A stretch of DNA of 64,000 bases from Hortaea werneckii (lineage: Eukaryota > Ascomycota > Dothideomycetes > Mycosphaerellales > Teratosphaeriaceae), in assembly GCA_037044905.1 (NCBI GenBank), contig JBAOKB010000115.1:1-64000 (forward strand), written 5' to 3'. Under the pieces are notes generated by a model that saw nothing but the letters and a program-made list of their open reading frames with translations, was not told where the DNA came from and did no database searches. The position numbers and the translations under genes were made by a program. Below, in pieces: positions 21,565 through 32,457 of this stretch (positions are counted from its first letter, which is position 1; every line of letters starts with the position of its first letter).

Positions 21565-22195
21565 ATTTTAAGCGGAACATCGCACACCGCATGAGGCGCA
21601 TGAGCTCTCCCGCCGAGCTAGTTTAGCTTTATCGAGGGTTCTCACGCTTCCTCGATCGCATGTAGAAGATGGCGAACATCCCATCCCCTTGACTTACGCA
21701 CTTCGTCAAGCAACAGGCTATTCAAGATGAGATTCCACAAGAACACCCGTAGGGCGTGTGGAAGGGAAACTTATTGTACAAATATAGATGACGAAATCTT
21801 CAAGAACCAAAGTTCACTCAGCTGTCTGCCTTAAAGCCGTCCAATTTGGTTTTCTTTCGAACTTCGCTGCCGTAAAGTGTATAATCAGGCGGGCAACATT
21901 GGATAAAGCTTCAATGTGCAAGCTTGAAGATGATGGTCACCAAAGGTTCAAACATTTTAGATTGCTGCAAGAGCTGTTCACGCTCATAATATGCTCCTTG
22001 CTTTGGCTTTATATACCGTTCTCATACGCTTTGTCTTTCACTGCGGTCTCTGTCTCAGAGAAAGAAAATCCGTCTTCTTTTGTCCCTCTCGAGGATCCAC
22101 AAGGATGCGCACACTAGCAAGGCCCATCACCACCCGTGGAGAATACATGTTCCCTTGCCCTAACATCTGGGCGGAAATTCCACACCAGAAAACCT
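21565..22195. other. Convergent 3' region of YAH1 and the p47 gene
   Basis: No gene seen; both neighbours end here. Short open frames lack any recognisable feature. Confidence 0.6.
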
Positions 22196-23490
22196 CTATT
22201 TCCACTTCTGCACCACAACACCACCCCTCTTGAAATCCGTCATATCCCCCAAAACCAGCTTCTTATCCTCCAACTCCTTCGAAGGGAAAGTCGTCATCAG
22301 CGCCCACGGCCTCTGGTTACTCTCCGTGCTCGCCCGACTGACGAAATCGTAGACGTCTCCGATAGTGTGGGTGGTATTGAAGCGGGAGGAAAGCCGGGTA
22401 CCGTCACCGAGACGGATCTGAAGCTGCACCGTCGGCTGAGACTCGTCGACGTTGACTTGGGCGGAAGATTGGGGTTTCTGCTGCTGCTGAGGTTGAGATG
22501 GGGCGGCGGCGGCAGCGGCGGGAGCAGGAGCCGCAGCTGAAGCGCCAGGGGTAGGCGAGCCAAGACGCTGGCCGGAGCCGGAGAAAGGCTTGTATTTCTT
22601 TTTAGGTTGGACAAAGTTCTCGCCTTGGTGCGGGTCGAGGTTGAGGTCTACTTCTTGATCGGGCTGGACGTCGAGCAAGCTGAGCGGGGCGCGACCTTGG
22701 TTGATCTGGGCCATGATGTCCTGGTTCGCGGGGTCGTCGAAGCGGAAAAGTGGACCGTCGTCGATGCTCACACCGTCCGCCCAGAGATGCATCGTGCGCG
22801 TCACCCTCGGCAGACGCTGTCTACCGCCCGCCCCAGGGCCTTGGGTAGGTGCTGAGGGGTCCTCGACCACGCGACTCTCCTCACCCTCGCCACCAAGCGT
22901 CTGCGCTCGGCCTGTGAAAGCACTCCGCCTGGTCGGCTGCTCGGGCTCATCTTCGTCATCATCGTCACCACCAGGCCTCTCCCGGTTCTGCTGTGCCTGC
23001 CTCATAATGTTTCTGAAATGATCCGTCGCCCCGCCCGCACCACCACCACTTCTGCCTTGGTTAGGGTTCTCGACCGCCAGCCCGCTCTTCTCACCGCCCG
23101 CGTATCTGTCCCGCTCGTCTTCATCGTCGGACTCGGCGTTGGTGCGCTGAAGGTCGCCAAGCGTCATCTGCTTTGGGCGCTGGCCCGGCGGACGACGCTG
23201 ACCAGTAGGGTTGCTGAGATGCTGCTCGCCGGAAGCGCTGGACGGGGCGGGCCTGGTTTGGGCTGGAGATTCATCCTCAGGCTCGTCGTCATCCGGCTCC
23301 TCTTGCTGAGCGTAGAAGAGGGAGATGGCCTGCTCGAGGTCGCCGTTGGCGGCTTGGAGAGCGCCTTGGGCCTGCGGAGAATGTGAGTTTGATTGGTCAG
23401 GAGTGCGTGCTCTTTAGGAGGTTCACATACAGTACTCTGGTTGGCGCCAGTGATGGCTGCAAACTGGCTCAATTTCTCTTGGTCGTCCAT
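22196..23490 (-). CDS. SHP1: p47/Shp1-type Cdc48 cofactor (UBA, SEP, UBX)
   Basis: Exons (minus) 23490-23431 and 23371-22196 give 411 aa. Residues 1-45 form a UBA-like ubiquitin-binding domain (EKLSQFAAITGANQST, then ALQAANGDLEQAISLFY), with the intron inside it. A disordered acidic and Gln/Arg-rich linker follows. The SEP domain comes next (MHLWADGVSIDDGPLF, INQGRAPLSLLDVQPDQEVDL), then an Ala/Pro/Gln linker. A C-terminal UBX domain (PTVQLQIRLGDGTRLSSRF to the extreme C-terminus) ends the protein. The family recruits the AAA ATPase Cdc48/p97 to ubiquitylated substrates and membranes. Length and domain order are those of the family. Confidence 0.93.
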
Positions 23491-24031
23491 GTTGGTGGCG
23501 TGGGATGTGGTGAATCAAAACACCGGGTTCAGAACACGGTAGACTGTTCGCGTATTACGAGAGCCTCTGCTGTGGAAGGCCTTGTGTCTCCAATCAAATG
23601 GTTTGATTAAGAAAAGAGGTTGTTGATTGTTGGTAGTCTGGAGATGTTGTAGCTCTGCTTGTTAGCTGCCCGCTAAACACAGCCCTGAACAGCTGCATGA
23701 GATGTGCGGCTCAAGTCACCCGCGCAGACGTCACTGGAAGCCGAGCGGGCGGCGGGCGGCAGGCGGCGGACGGCATGCCGCAGCATCGGAGTTAGCCTGA
23801 ACAGTCGCCGACAGCTCAAAGCAGCATTGCGACTATGTATTGATTGATCAACTAAGTAATAAGCCCATACTGTGTTCGCGGCATTCACCAACCGCATACA
23901 CTCCACCGGCAAAGGACACTGCCGATCAGGCACGCTTTCAGCTAATCAACGCTTGTGCGAAACCCACTGGGCCGCTAGACTGGGAGCAAACGGACACTCA
24001 TCCCAAACCGAACCCTGGGTACTCCACCGTA
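23491..24031. promoter_or_regulatory. Divergent promoter region between SHP1 and MIM1
   Basis: A 541-bp interval with a G/C-rich GGC-repeat patch at about 23747-23780 and ATTGATTGATC at 23839-23849. The MIM1 frame is open further upstream to 23840, but the conserved-looking protein starts at 24032. Confidence 0.5.
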
Positions 24032-24519
24032 ATGGCCTCTCACGACCCCCTCACGGAATCGCAAACCACCTTCCCCTCCGACAGCGAGAACTACGATGCC
24101 GATCACAGCAATCCCAACTCCAGCGACGAGCCGCCTTCATCCTCCTCAAGCCCCCTGATCGTCTACCAGCCGCCAACGTTATGGAGCATTGTCCGCGGAG
24201 CTGCGATCAATCTACTACTTCCGTTTGTGAATGGCCTGATGTTGGGATTCGGAGAGCTCTTTGCACACGAGGCGGCGTTTAGATTAGGGTGGAGCAAGAC
24301 CAAGGTAAGTAGGGAAGGTTTACACCATAGAATGAGACGATGCTTCGAGGACTGGGTTACTCTAGGAAAGAGAATGTGGCTGACCGGCCAACTTCATAGG
24401 TCTTCCCATCATATCGCAATTCGAGGCCGGTGGGTCCTGGAGTCGAGATCCGACAGGACCCGGTGGAACGAAGACGGAGAGACGGGGAGGAGATGGATGC
24501 ATATACCGCACTTGAGTGA
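24032..24519 (+). CDS. MIM1: Mitochondrial outer-membrane insertase subunit Mim1/Tom13-like
   Basis: Exons 24032-24304 and 24400-24519 give 130 aa. The N-terminal half is hydrophilic and Ser/Asp-rich. It is followed by one conserved transmembrane block (LWSIVRGAAINLLLPFVNGL, then MLGFGELFAHEAAFRLGW) with the small-residue face typical of Mim1. The second exon supplies KVFPSYRNSRPVGPGVE and a basic tail. Mim1 inserts helical outer-membrane proteins and assists TOM assembly. An upstream in-frame ATG at 23840 would add 64 residues; I prefer 24032 because the added part has no family-like features. Confidence 0.87.
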
Positions 24520-25025
24520 TCATGATCCCGACGGTTGGGGGGGGAATCTGGTGTATATAGATGCAGTCGAGCGAAAATATACCAACGACGGGAGTTACAG
24601 AGGAGCTCAGCGTGGCATGGAGCGGCGTTCGGGTTGTATGTGGGAGGAGGCATGCATTTGGATCTTCTTTCGGTCGTAGGCGCATTCCGCCAATTGACAA
24701 AATCATCTTTCCTCAAGCTGCTTGCACGCACTGTTTCAGCTTATTCCATATCTATCTTAATTCAAGGGGATTCATGTATACCTAGGCAGGTAGGCAGGCA
24801 TATTTGAAGAATATCAACGTTGATGAATATATCGCGACTTATTACCTACTATGTACAGTACATATGCGACACGCTCGAGACTCCGGAAGACTAGCGCGCT
24901 GCCGAGGCCTGAGCTTCGCATCCATGGATTCGCGACCTCAAAAAGTTCGGACCCCCGAATCGCAAAGATCCCATTAATTGATCGATTGATTGATCTTCCT
25001 TGACGACATCTCCAACCCGCTCAAG
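24520..25025. other. MIM1 3' region and OXA1 promoter
   Basis: No gene. ACCTAGGC at 24780-24787 is followed by GGTAGGCAGGC-like repeats. GATTGATTGATC at 24984-24995 lies about 30 bp before the OXA1 start, within a longer TTGAT-rich tract. Confidence 0.55.
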
Positions 25026-26609
25026 ATGATGCCGTCAAGAGGTCTCCAATTCAACAGCCGGTCGGCAAGGCTGTTCCAACAACAATGTCGCAGAAACCTT
25101 TCATACGCCTCGCCCTCATCACGGATACGAACGCCAGCTCCCCTTGGTAGGACGACATCATCATCACCTCTGCAGACATGGCCCAGAGCCGCGACGGCTA
25201 TCCCGTCAGTCGCCTCATTCCGCTACGCTTCCACCACAAACACACCCGCTCCTGCGGCAGATGCAGCGTCGACAACTCCTCCGCCATCCGAAACCTCCAC
25301 CTCCGCCGCCTCCGACCTCGACTCGATAACCCTCGACTCCATCGACCTGAGCACCGCCAACGACATCTCCCAGATCCCCGAGAAGATCGGCTACCTTCAT
25401 GAGATCGGCCTCAACTACGGCTGGGGCCCAACCAGCATGCTGGAGTGGCTACTCGAGCACGTCCACATCTACAGCGGCATGCCATGGTGGGGCAGCATTG
25501 CCGCGACGGCCATCGCACTCCGTGTCATCACCTTCCCCTTCTACCTCCGGAGCAGCGACAACATGGCCAGACAGACCGCTCTCCAACCCGTACTCAAACC
25601 TTTCCAGAACAAGATGACCGAGTGCCAGAAAGCAGGAGATCGGGAGGGTATGATGACGGCATTGCAACAGATGCAGCTCGTGCGTCAACGAGCTGGGCTG
25701 TCATACATGGCCGCCTTCACGCCGATGATGATGCAGGGTGTGATAGGGTACTGTGGATTTAAGCTTCTCCGGGCCATGTCGAACCTGCCAGTGCCGGGAT
25801 TCAGGGACGGTGGGTTTCTGTGGCTGTCAGACTTGACTGTCCCTGATCCATGGGGCCTTATGCCGGTGATAATGGGTGCCGCGGTCCATCTCATGGTCAG
25901 AATGGGTGGTGAAAGTGGTACTGCAACACCGGAGAGTATGCCTCCTGGCATGAAGCCGTTCATTCTTTATGCGATGCCCGGTATCTTAATGCTGGTTATT
26001 TCTTTCCAACCGGGTGCTTTAGCCGTCTGGTTCGCAGCTTCCGGTGCCATCGGTCTTACACAGGGTATGCTCCTTCGCAACGAGAGGGTCCGGGATTTCT
26101 TTGGGCTCGCGCCAATGTATAAGCCTGCCAAAGGTGAGGAGGGAGGTGCAAGCCCAATCAGCGCGATTTTGGATGCATACAGGGGCGAGACGAAAAAGCA
26201 AGCAGACAACGGTAGCTCGCGATCGAACACTGCTGCTGTGAACGGTGGCGCGGGGGGAAGGAACGCGGCATACATGCAACCCAAATGGCAGGCTCCTAAC
26301 ATCAACACCCGTGCTTCCTCATCGGCCTCCAGTGGTCGCGGCCGCGTCATCGATGTCCAACCCAGGAATCCATCCAGAGGAGCTGGCTCATCACAGGCGC
26401 AAAATGGAGACGAGATGGTCTCCTCCCAACCTGCCAAGTCCGAAGGCGGCGTATTCGATAAGGCGAAGAATGCATGGAATGAGAAATATCAAGATTGGCG
26501 GAACATCGCTCAGAGACGAGTGGAAGAGAAGCGCGAGCAGCAAGCCAAAGCGGCGAAGAAGCGGGCGGCAGATGACTATGAGAAACGGGCGAAGGCCAGA
26601 GGTCGGTAA
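25026..26609 (+). CDS. OXA1: Mitochondrial inner-membrane insertase Oxa1 (YidC/Oxa1/Alb3)
   Basis: 527 aa from the first ATG of an ATGATG pair, no intron. The frame is open for 36 nt further upstream, but an Arg/Ser-rich presequence begins naturally here. The Oxa1 core runs from about residue 130 to 370: a first transmembrane segment near PWWGSIAATAIALRVITFPF, QTALQPVLKPFQNKMTE in the matrix hairpin, then YMAAFTPMMMQGVIGYCGF and further helices, including ILMLVISFQPGALAVWFAAS. The C-terminus is a long basic, helical tail (EEKREQQAKAAKKRAADDY) that in yeast Oxa1 binds mitochondrial ribosomes. It inserts mitochondrially encoded proteins such as Cox2 into the inner membrane. Confidence 0.93.
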   Translation: MMPSRGLQFNSRSARLFQQQCRRNLSYASPSSRIRTPAPLGRTTSSSPLQTWPRAATAIPSVASFRYASTTNTPAPAADAASTTPPPSETSTSAASDLDSITLDSIDLSTANDISQIPEKIGYLHEIGLNYGWGPTSMLEWLLEHVHIYSGMPWWGSIAATAIALRVITFPFYLRSSDNMARQTALQPVLKPFQNKMTECQKAGDREGMMTALQQMQLVRQRAGLSYMAAFTPMMMQGVIGYCGFKLLRAMSNLPVPGFRDGGFLWLSDLTVPDPWGLMPVIMGAAVHLMVRMGGESGTATPESMPPGMKPFILYAMPGILMLVISFQPGALAVWFAASGAIGLTQGMLLRNERVRDFFGLAPMYKPAKGEEGGASPISAILDAYRGETKKQADNGSSRSNTAAVNGGAGGRNAAYMQPKWQAPNINTRASSSASSGRGRVIDVQPRNPSRGAGSSQAQNGDEMVSSQPAKSEGGVFDKAKNAWNEKYQDWRNIAQRRVEEKREQQAKAAKKRAADDYEKRAKARGR

Positions 26610-27158
26610 AATCTCCAGTGAACTCCTAATTCCTCAGCCTCGTCGCGTCGTTCAATCAGATTTTGGAAAAGTAGTTGGCAAATGCGCATGGCTTGGGAGA
26701 GTCAAAGAAAACCGAAATGTACAGTACGGGAGATATTTTCACTTCAATTTGCTGTATAGTTGACAGAGTAGATACACATTAGGTGCGTTGCTGCGCATAC
26801 CGTCAAATGTAGGAACTAGCAAAGCTCGCACCGTAGCTAAAAGGCAGTTGCTACAGATTACACAAATACTACTGCGATTTCTTCGAGGCTACAAAGTGAG
26901 TAGAGGTGACTGTTATGACGTTGATCTTGCAGTTCCTACTCCGCACTGCCTCCCTAGCCGCCAGTCCATGCACAACTTCACTCCACTTAAGCAACGCCGC
27001 GCTTCCTGTTCAAGCATAGCAGGTACAGCCTTTATCTCTGTCAGCCTGGTCGATCGTGCTATAAGAATGGCAGAGAAGCATCTTCACTCATTATTTGCCA
27101 GGTTCGACCTGTCTATTCTTGTACGCCCTCTTGCCTCCTTTACGCTGTGCATCCAGAA
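26610..27158. other. Intergenic, nothing recognised
   Basis: No supported gene between OXA1 and the S28 remnant; short frames only. Confidence 0.6.
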
Positions 27159-29041
27159 ATGAGATCAGAAACGATGTATATCCTGGGCATGGCACTCCAA
27201 GCGGGTGCCGTAGCTCAACCCTCGCTATGGTCACGGCAAAGTAACAACGGGACGTCGAGAGGTGAAATCCAGTATCCCGCTTACACCATCGACATGCCCG
27301 TACGCGACCTTTAAACCCTCATAAGACTCCGGATCTGTTCCGTTGACAACACCTGCAAAGATCGATCATTTCCCAAGCAGCCCTCGCTGTGCACCATATG
27401 TGAATGCCACATTCAGCCGACGCTATTTCTACGAGGACTCGTATTACAAGCCCGTAGGACCGGTGTTCCTGTACATTGGCGGCGAGACAAGTGGCGAGTA
27501 TCGATTTTCGAACTTGCAGACGGGAAGTAAGGGTTCGCAACATCCTATTGAGTTCAAGCGTCTTGACTGCGGGAAAACGACTAAGCTGAAAGTTTCACAG
27601 TTATACAGATCCTAATGGAGGCCAGTAATGGGCTCGGAATCATTCTCGAGAAACCACTATTACGGAGAGAGCTATCCATTTGCGTCGAGCACGACGGACG
27701 AGCTGAGGTTCTTGACTACGGAGCAAATTCAGTAACCTGGGAGCCTGACAATCCGTTCTCCAATACATCCTGCTGACCTTTTTACAGCCATAGCCGACAA
27801 CGCCTATTTTGCTCAACATGCCGAATCCCCGACCGTCAGCGCCTCGCTCAATGCACCACATACCCCATGGATACTCTACGGCGGAAGTCTGGCAGGCGCT
27901 CAAACGGCCTTTTCGCTTAAGACTTACGGAGGGGATGATGGGATCCTTTAGGGCGGTATCGCCAGTAGTGGTACCACGAAAGCTCAGCTAGCATATGTTG
28001 AATGGTAAGCATTCGCGATAGCTGACTGTCTGGCTACTGGTTGGCGAAAGTGAAATTCCGCAGGTACGACCCGATACAGAAGTACGGACTGCAAGACTGT
28101 GTAGGGAGTCTTAACGCCATCATCGACAAGATCGAATTTGTGAGATCCACGGGCAATGCCATAGCAATCCGGGAGATGAAAGCGATATTCGGACTGGAAG
28201 CCTAGGTTAGAGAACGACGCGGATCTTGCAATGACGATTGCTTTCCCCCTCGGAGCATCAATGTTGTACCCAACCAACACCCGGCAAGAACTGAACTGGA
28301 ACCCGGCATACAATTCAGAAGACTTTTGGTATTTCTGCTCCAACGTCACCAACCTCGACGCCCCCGGGACAATCACCCAGATCGACTACTCATCAGCGCA
28401 GTATACGAACGGAGAGCCCTGGACGAATCAAGGCAACTACGCCAGCTACATCAAGCAACACACATTATCCCGCTCTGCGAGGAGGCAGCCATAAACAGCA
28501 CCGCCTGTTTCGGCACGCAGAACGAAAGCTACTGGGCCGAGCCAAGCAACTCCGGCTCCCGATCTTATACAGCACCTGCACCGAATCCGGGATCGACCAA
28601 GTCGCGCGCCCCTAGGCGCCATCACTAATCCCACGCGCGTTGCAAGTCACGTATTTACAGCAATGGTGCACCTGGGCGTTCGATCCCAGCGACGCCGGAA
28701 CTATGGCGGTACAACAAGTACGGCGGGTACGAAGTGGTAGCGGAGCGGCTAGCGAAGATCGACGGGGAGCAAGATGTGTAGTTAGACCTGTGTTATCGTT
28801 CGTCTGATGCGCTGGAGCGGGCGACGACGAGTGCGGAAGAGGCGGAGAAGGATCCGCAGTTGCTGATTAGGGGGCGGGACATCATTGGGATAGTTGTGGG
28901 ATTCTGGATGTGGCGGGTGAGCCGCAGTTTAGTCGTGAAGCGCACAGATGGGAGATTCAGGATCGTGAGGAGGTGGTTGAGCGAATGAGAGTTTTGAAAT
29001 CCAGCTTTCAACGTGGTGAGATATCCGCCATCCGGGACTAA
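27159..29041 (+). pseudogene. Decayed S28-family serine peptidase (Pro-X carboxypeptidase-like)
   Basis: Family S28 landmarks occur in order but in different frames: a signal-like start (ATG 27159 or 27174); VNATFSRRYFYEDSYYKP and VFLYIGGETSGEYRFSNLQ (27400-27530); NGLGIILE, YYGESYPFASS and DELRFLTTEQ; the nucleophile motif YGGSLAGAQTAF (about 27875-27905); GGIASSGTTKAQLAYVEWYD; and near the end HHWDSCGILDV with the catalytic His. Some breaks are spliceable introns. Others are not: a TAG at 27949-27951 sits directly between the YGGDDGIL and GGIASSG blocks, further stops follow near 28203 and 28492, and a frame change precedes HHWDSCG. The family cleaves after proline in secreted or vacuolar settings. 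With active-site residues still legible, the decay looks recent; assembly error is the alternative. Confidence 0.75.
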
Positions 29042-29153
29042 CGGCTTGACAGGGAACGAAAAGAGGCAGAGCGAGAAGTCGAAATGATAGTTTCAATTCC
29101 TGTAGACAGAGAAGAGGACGTTGTGACAACCAAAGCCAGGTCGAAATCCCACC

Positions 29154-30514
29154 TCAATGCAAGAATCTCCCAGCAAGCCCCTTCATCTTACTCCTAAACC
29201 CCTCATGCTGCTGGTGTTCCTCGCGATATCCGCCTTCAGGCGGCGGCGGAGGCGGGCGGTCATACTTCTGCTGCTGTTGTGAGGGCTGGCGATGGGGTGG
29301 GATAGGCGGAATGGAAGGGTTACGGTCTGAAGCGTGGTTACCGCCGACGGCGACCGTGAAGAGAACCGGGTCACCGCCGTTGACTTTGCCGCTCTGGTCA
29401 TCGCCGCCGTCAGGTTGCACGTCGTCGTAGGCGAAGGCGTAGCCCTTCTTGTCGATGTTCACTTCGTGTACTAGGCGGGCATAGTGGTTTGTAGGGTCGC
29501 AGCAGTAGAAAGTGCGTGGATCTGAAGGGTGGTTCTCCGTAGCTAGGAGACAGGATCGATGGAAAGCCGCGGCCAATCGGGGGATGATGGCGTTTCTTGT
29601 TGGGTTGGGACCAGTCGTGAATGGTCCGGAGTTGCAGCCTAGCACGTCTGCGCTGTTGGGTTTACTGAAGGCTTCGCCTCCGATGACCAATTCGCCTTTG
29701 TGATTGATCTTCCCTTCGAGAGTCCCAGGTCCGGCTTGGGTGTCTATCTTCATGCAAGACCCCGAGCTATACTTCTTCCACACTTCCTCGACATGCGGTT
29801 CGTAGTAGCCGTCAAAACTTGCGCCGACAGCGCCTCCATGCGTCGCATTCAGTATGCGCAGGTTCCTTCCATCCCGGTTGACAATTAGTTTGTCCCAGGG
29901 ACGTCCGTCCTTTTTGGCTTGCTGTCGAAGCCCGTCAGCAAGCTGGTCGAGACCGTCAGGTGCCATGCCGGAGACATGTTGGCTCTCGCCACTGTTCTCC
30001 TGTAAAGTAATGGCGATGGGAATCTGCGGCACAAAGTCGACATAGCTGATATTGGCATACAGCTGGGCGTCGTTAAGGGTAAACTCGCAGAAGCCAAAAT
30101 TGACATTCGCATTCGGATCACTCGGGTTCAAGACTGAGGGCTCCACCAGGGCTGGTCCGGGATTGAGCAGGAAGGTAAGTTTGCCTTCGACTATCCATAT
30201 TCTTCCGCCGGCTATCTGAGGGATGCTGTGATCGGTAAAGTGTTAGCTTGACCATAGAGTTCAGGTGTGTAGTGCGACGGGATAGTGACTTACGTGACAG
30301 AGATGGTGTTGCCGGGAGAGCCTAGGGGAATTGCACAGTCTTCAGTGAGAGGCGAGCCTATCGAAGGCGGGTTCTGTGGAAAGTATAGGCCATGGCCGTC
30401 AGCTTTGACGAGGCATCGTTGCCCGCCGTGCTGGATGGCTATGCCGGTAATATAGGCGTGGATATTGCTCGAGTCGCTATCATTTTTGAGGGCGATCTCT
30501 AGAGAGTTGGGCAT
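29154..30514 (-). CDS. GH64 beta-1,3-glucanase-like protein without signal peptide
   Basis: Exons (minus) 30514-30294 and 30225-29154 give 430 aa. The thaumatin-like GH64 fold is recognisable from SLEIALKNDSDSSNIHAYITG, IPQIAGGRIWIVEGKL, NVNFGFCEFTLND, YANISYVDFVPQIPIAITLQ, the long SGSCMKID/GVVLGCNSGPF-type region with FTTGPNPTRNAIIPRLAAAF, and YARLVHEVNIDKKGYAFAYDD. Many fungal GH64 genes encode secreted laminaripentaose-forming glucanases. Here the first residues (MPNSLEIALKN) go straight into the domain, with no leader. An extra 60-residue tail is rich in Pro, Gln and basic residues. A cytosolic or non-classically exported protein is therefore possible; a missed upstream exon is the alternative. 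Confidence 0.8.
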
Positions 30515-32457
30515 GATCGAAATGTTCCACCAGATTTAAATAGAGACCCTTTGCGACGGCGGCTGTTGATGTCGAAGTGATGCATCTTGGTGATGCTGTG
30601 CTGCGCCGTTCGTATTTCATGTGAAGAATGACGTTTTTTGCCTACGTGCCGGGCCACCTTACTAGGTACGCTTCGGCCAAGTTTGGCTTTGCCAGGGCAG
30701 GCCAGGCTGTTGGTAGTGGAGCGGCCGCATCATCTCTCCAGCATGCACCTACCAGAATGAGTTCCAAGCAATTAGCAGCCAATTCTGTAGATAAGCAAGG
30801 GAGATACAGGCAACGTGGACTTCTTGCTTAGAGCAGACAGGATTTCCAAACAGATCTTGCATATGAAGTCAGGTAATTCGTATCTGTTGTATGGCATTGA
30901 TTTGATTGAAGATCCCCGCACGTTACCATGAATGCTCCTGCTGTAATTACGCGCCTGCTAACGACTCTGGTCAAATCTTGAATGCTTCCACAATCAAACT
31001 TGGCAAGTAATTTTCCCAAGGACATGGTCTGCATAATCTGAACATTTGATGGTGCATAATCAAAATTCGCACCTTCACGGCATTTCGTATGATGACACAC
31101 CTAGGATATACAGTACCTGGAGACCTAGGCACTGTGCAGTTGTCCGATGCCTCCACAGACTAAAGAGAAAACGAGAAGAATAGCGTTCGAAAACTCTAGC
31201 TACTATAGGCACCTACTAATGTAGGCATCCAGGTCGGTAGTGTACCTGCGAGCATTCGTTCCATGCCACATCTGGGGGAGCGCTGTGGCCGAGGAGAAAT
31301 GTGTGCTCTGGTCTCTGCATATCGCCTTGCTAGGAAGTATGGCCTCTTAGTACCTGGATAGCCATGAAGGGACAGAATTCTGCCGGTTGTCTGCCCACAT
31401 CGAAGATAACAACTGACAATCTTGGGTTTCTTGACTATGAAGCCATCTAGATGTCATACGGTGGCTGACTTCTCGGTATCGTGCATTGTCTATGATGTAT
31501 CTTCTCCATCATAGCACGAGCTGGGCACACGGATGTTGGCGGTAGCAGTTCAATAATAATAGCGTCCATACCTAGGTAGCAATCATGAAAGCGAAGCGGG
31601 AATTGAAGAAGAGGAAATCCCGAAAATGGGCTTATCGGTCAGTTCGGCACGGGGAAGGTGGAAGGGGCTGCACATACGTTTTCGGTACCGGCGGAAGCCA
31701 TCGCTGTGCCGTTTCTTTCCGTTCCATTTCTTTGTTCCCGCGCCATTATTCGATCGCCACAGTGAAGGGAAGGGCAGTATCATTCAATCAGTATATAGTA
31801 TGCATGTGCCTTGTGCCTTGTGATACAGTCCAGTGCAGATTCACCAGTGCAACCAGTGAGTGAAGAGTCCAGATGCTGCAAGCTGACTGAACGAGCCCAC
31901 CCTAACGGTTCTCTCACCTTCTTCGGCTTCTCTAGAACTTCTTAGCGCGGGAAATAAGGCAGATCGGGCACAAGCAGGGCGCAAGCAGGGCAGCTGCACC
32001 AGCGCTTTTCCCCACGCGAACCCGGTGGAAAGCTGGGTCTGGGCTCCGCTTAAATTAAGAACCTGCACTTGCTTTGCCTATACTTATTGCCACACCCGAC
32101 CACACACGCGACTTCCTTCACTCGGCCACATCCTTTCCTCATTCACCGTCCACACCATTCTGTCTACCTACTGAGCGTCCTTGCAAACACACTCACCTTC
32201 GACACACCATCACCAAAGACCAAAAACAACCTTTGCCCTTGATCGGCCCCTCAAAAGTCACAAGGTCACCCTTTGCGACCGGCTAAAAGCAAGCAACCAA
32301 GCAACCAAGCACAAAGTACCAAGTACCTCGTGAACATTACAAAGCCGCTTGACCGCCACCAACCTCTCATCAGTTGTCTGCTTCCACACTGTTCAGCAAG
32401 CGTAATCAACCGTCAACACACCGACACACTCTCCAATACACTTAATCAACCATCAAC
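30515..32457. other. 1.9-kb intergenic region with promoter-like 3' part
   Basis: No supported gene up to about 31880. Palindromic ACCTAGG sites occur at 31099, 31123 and 31570 (the last as ACCTAGGTA). CAAGCAGGGC is repeated at about 31970-31992. TTAAATTAAG near 32050 is followed by about 380 bp of C/A/T-rich, G-poor sequence. That pattern is typical of a long leader of a well-expressed fungal gene, here the small gene at 32458. Confidence 0.55.

Noticed and set aside
22500..22560. Ala/Pro-rich repeat in p47 as an expansion of interest
   Set aside because: It is ordinary low-complexity linker between SEP and UBX domains.
28660..28690. GTTCGATCCC resembling a tRNA T-loop
   Set aside because: It lies inside the S28 coding remnant and no acceptor stem or anticodon arm can be folded around it.
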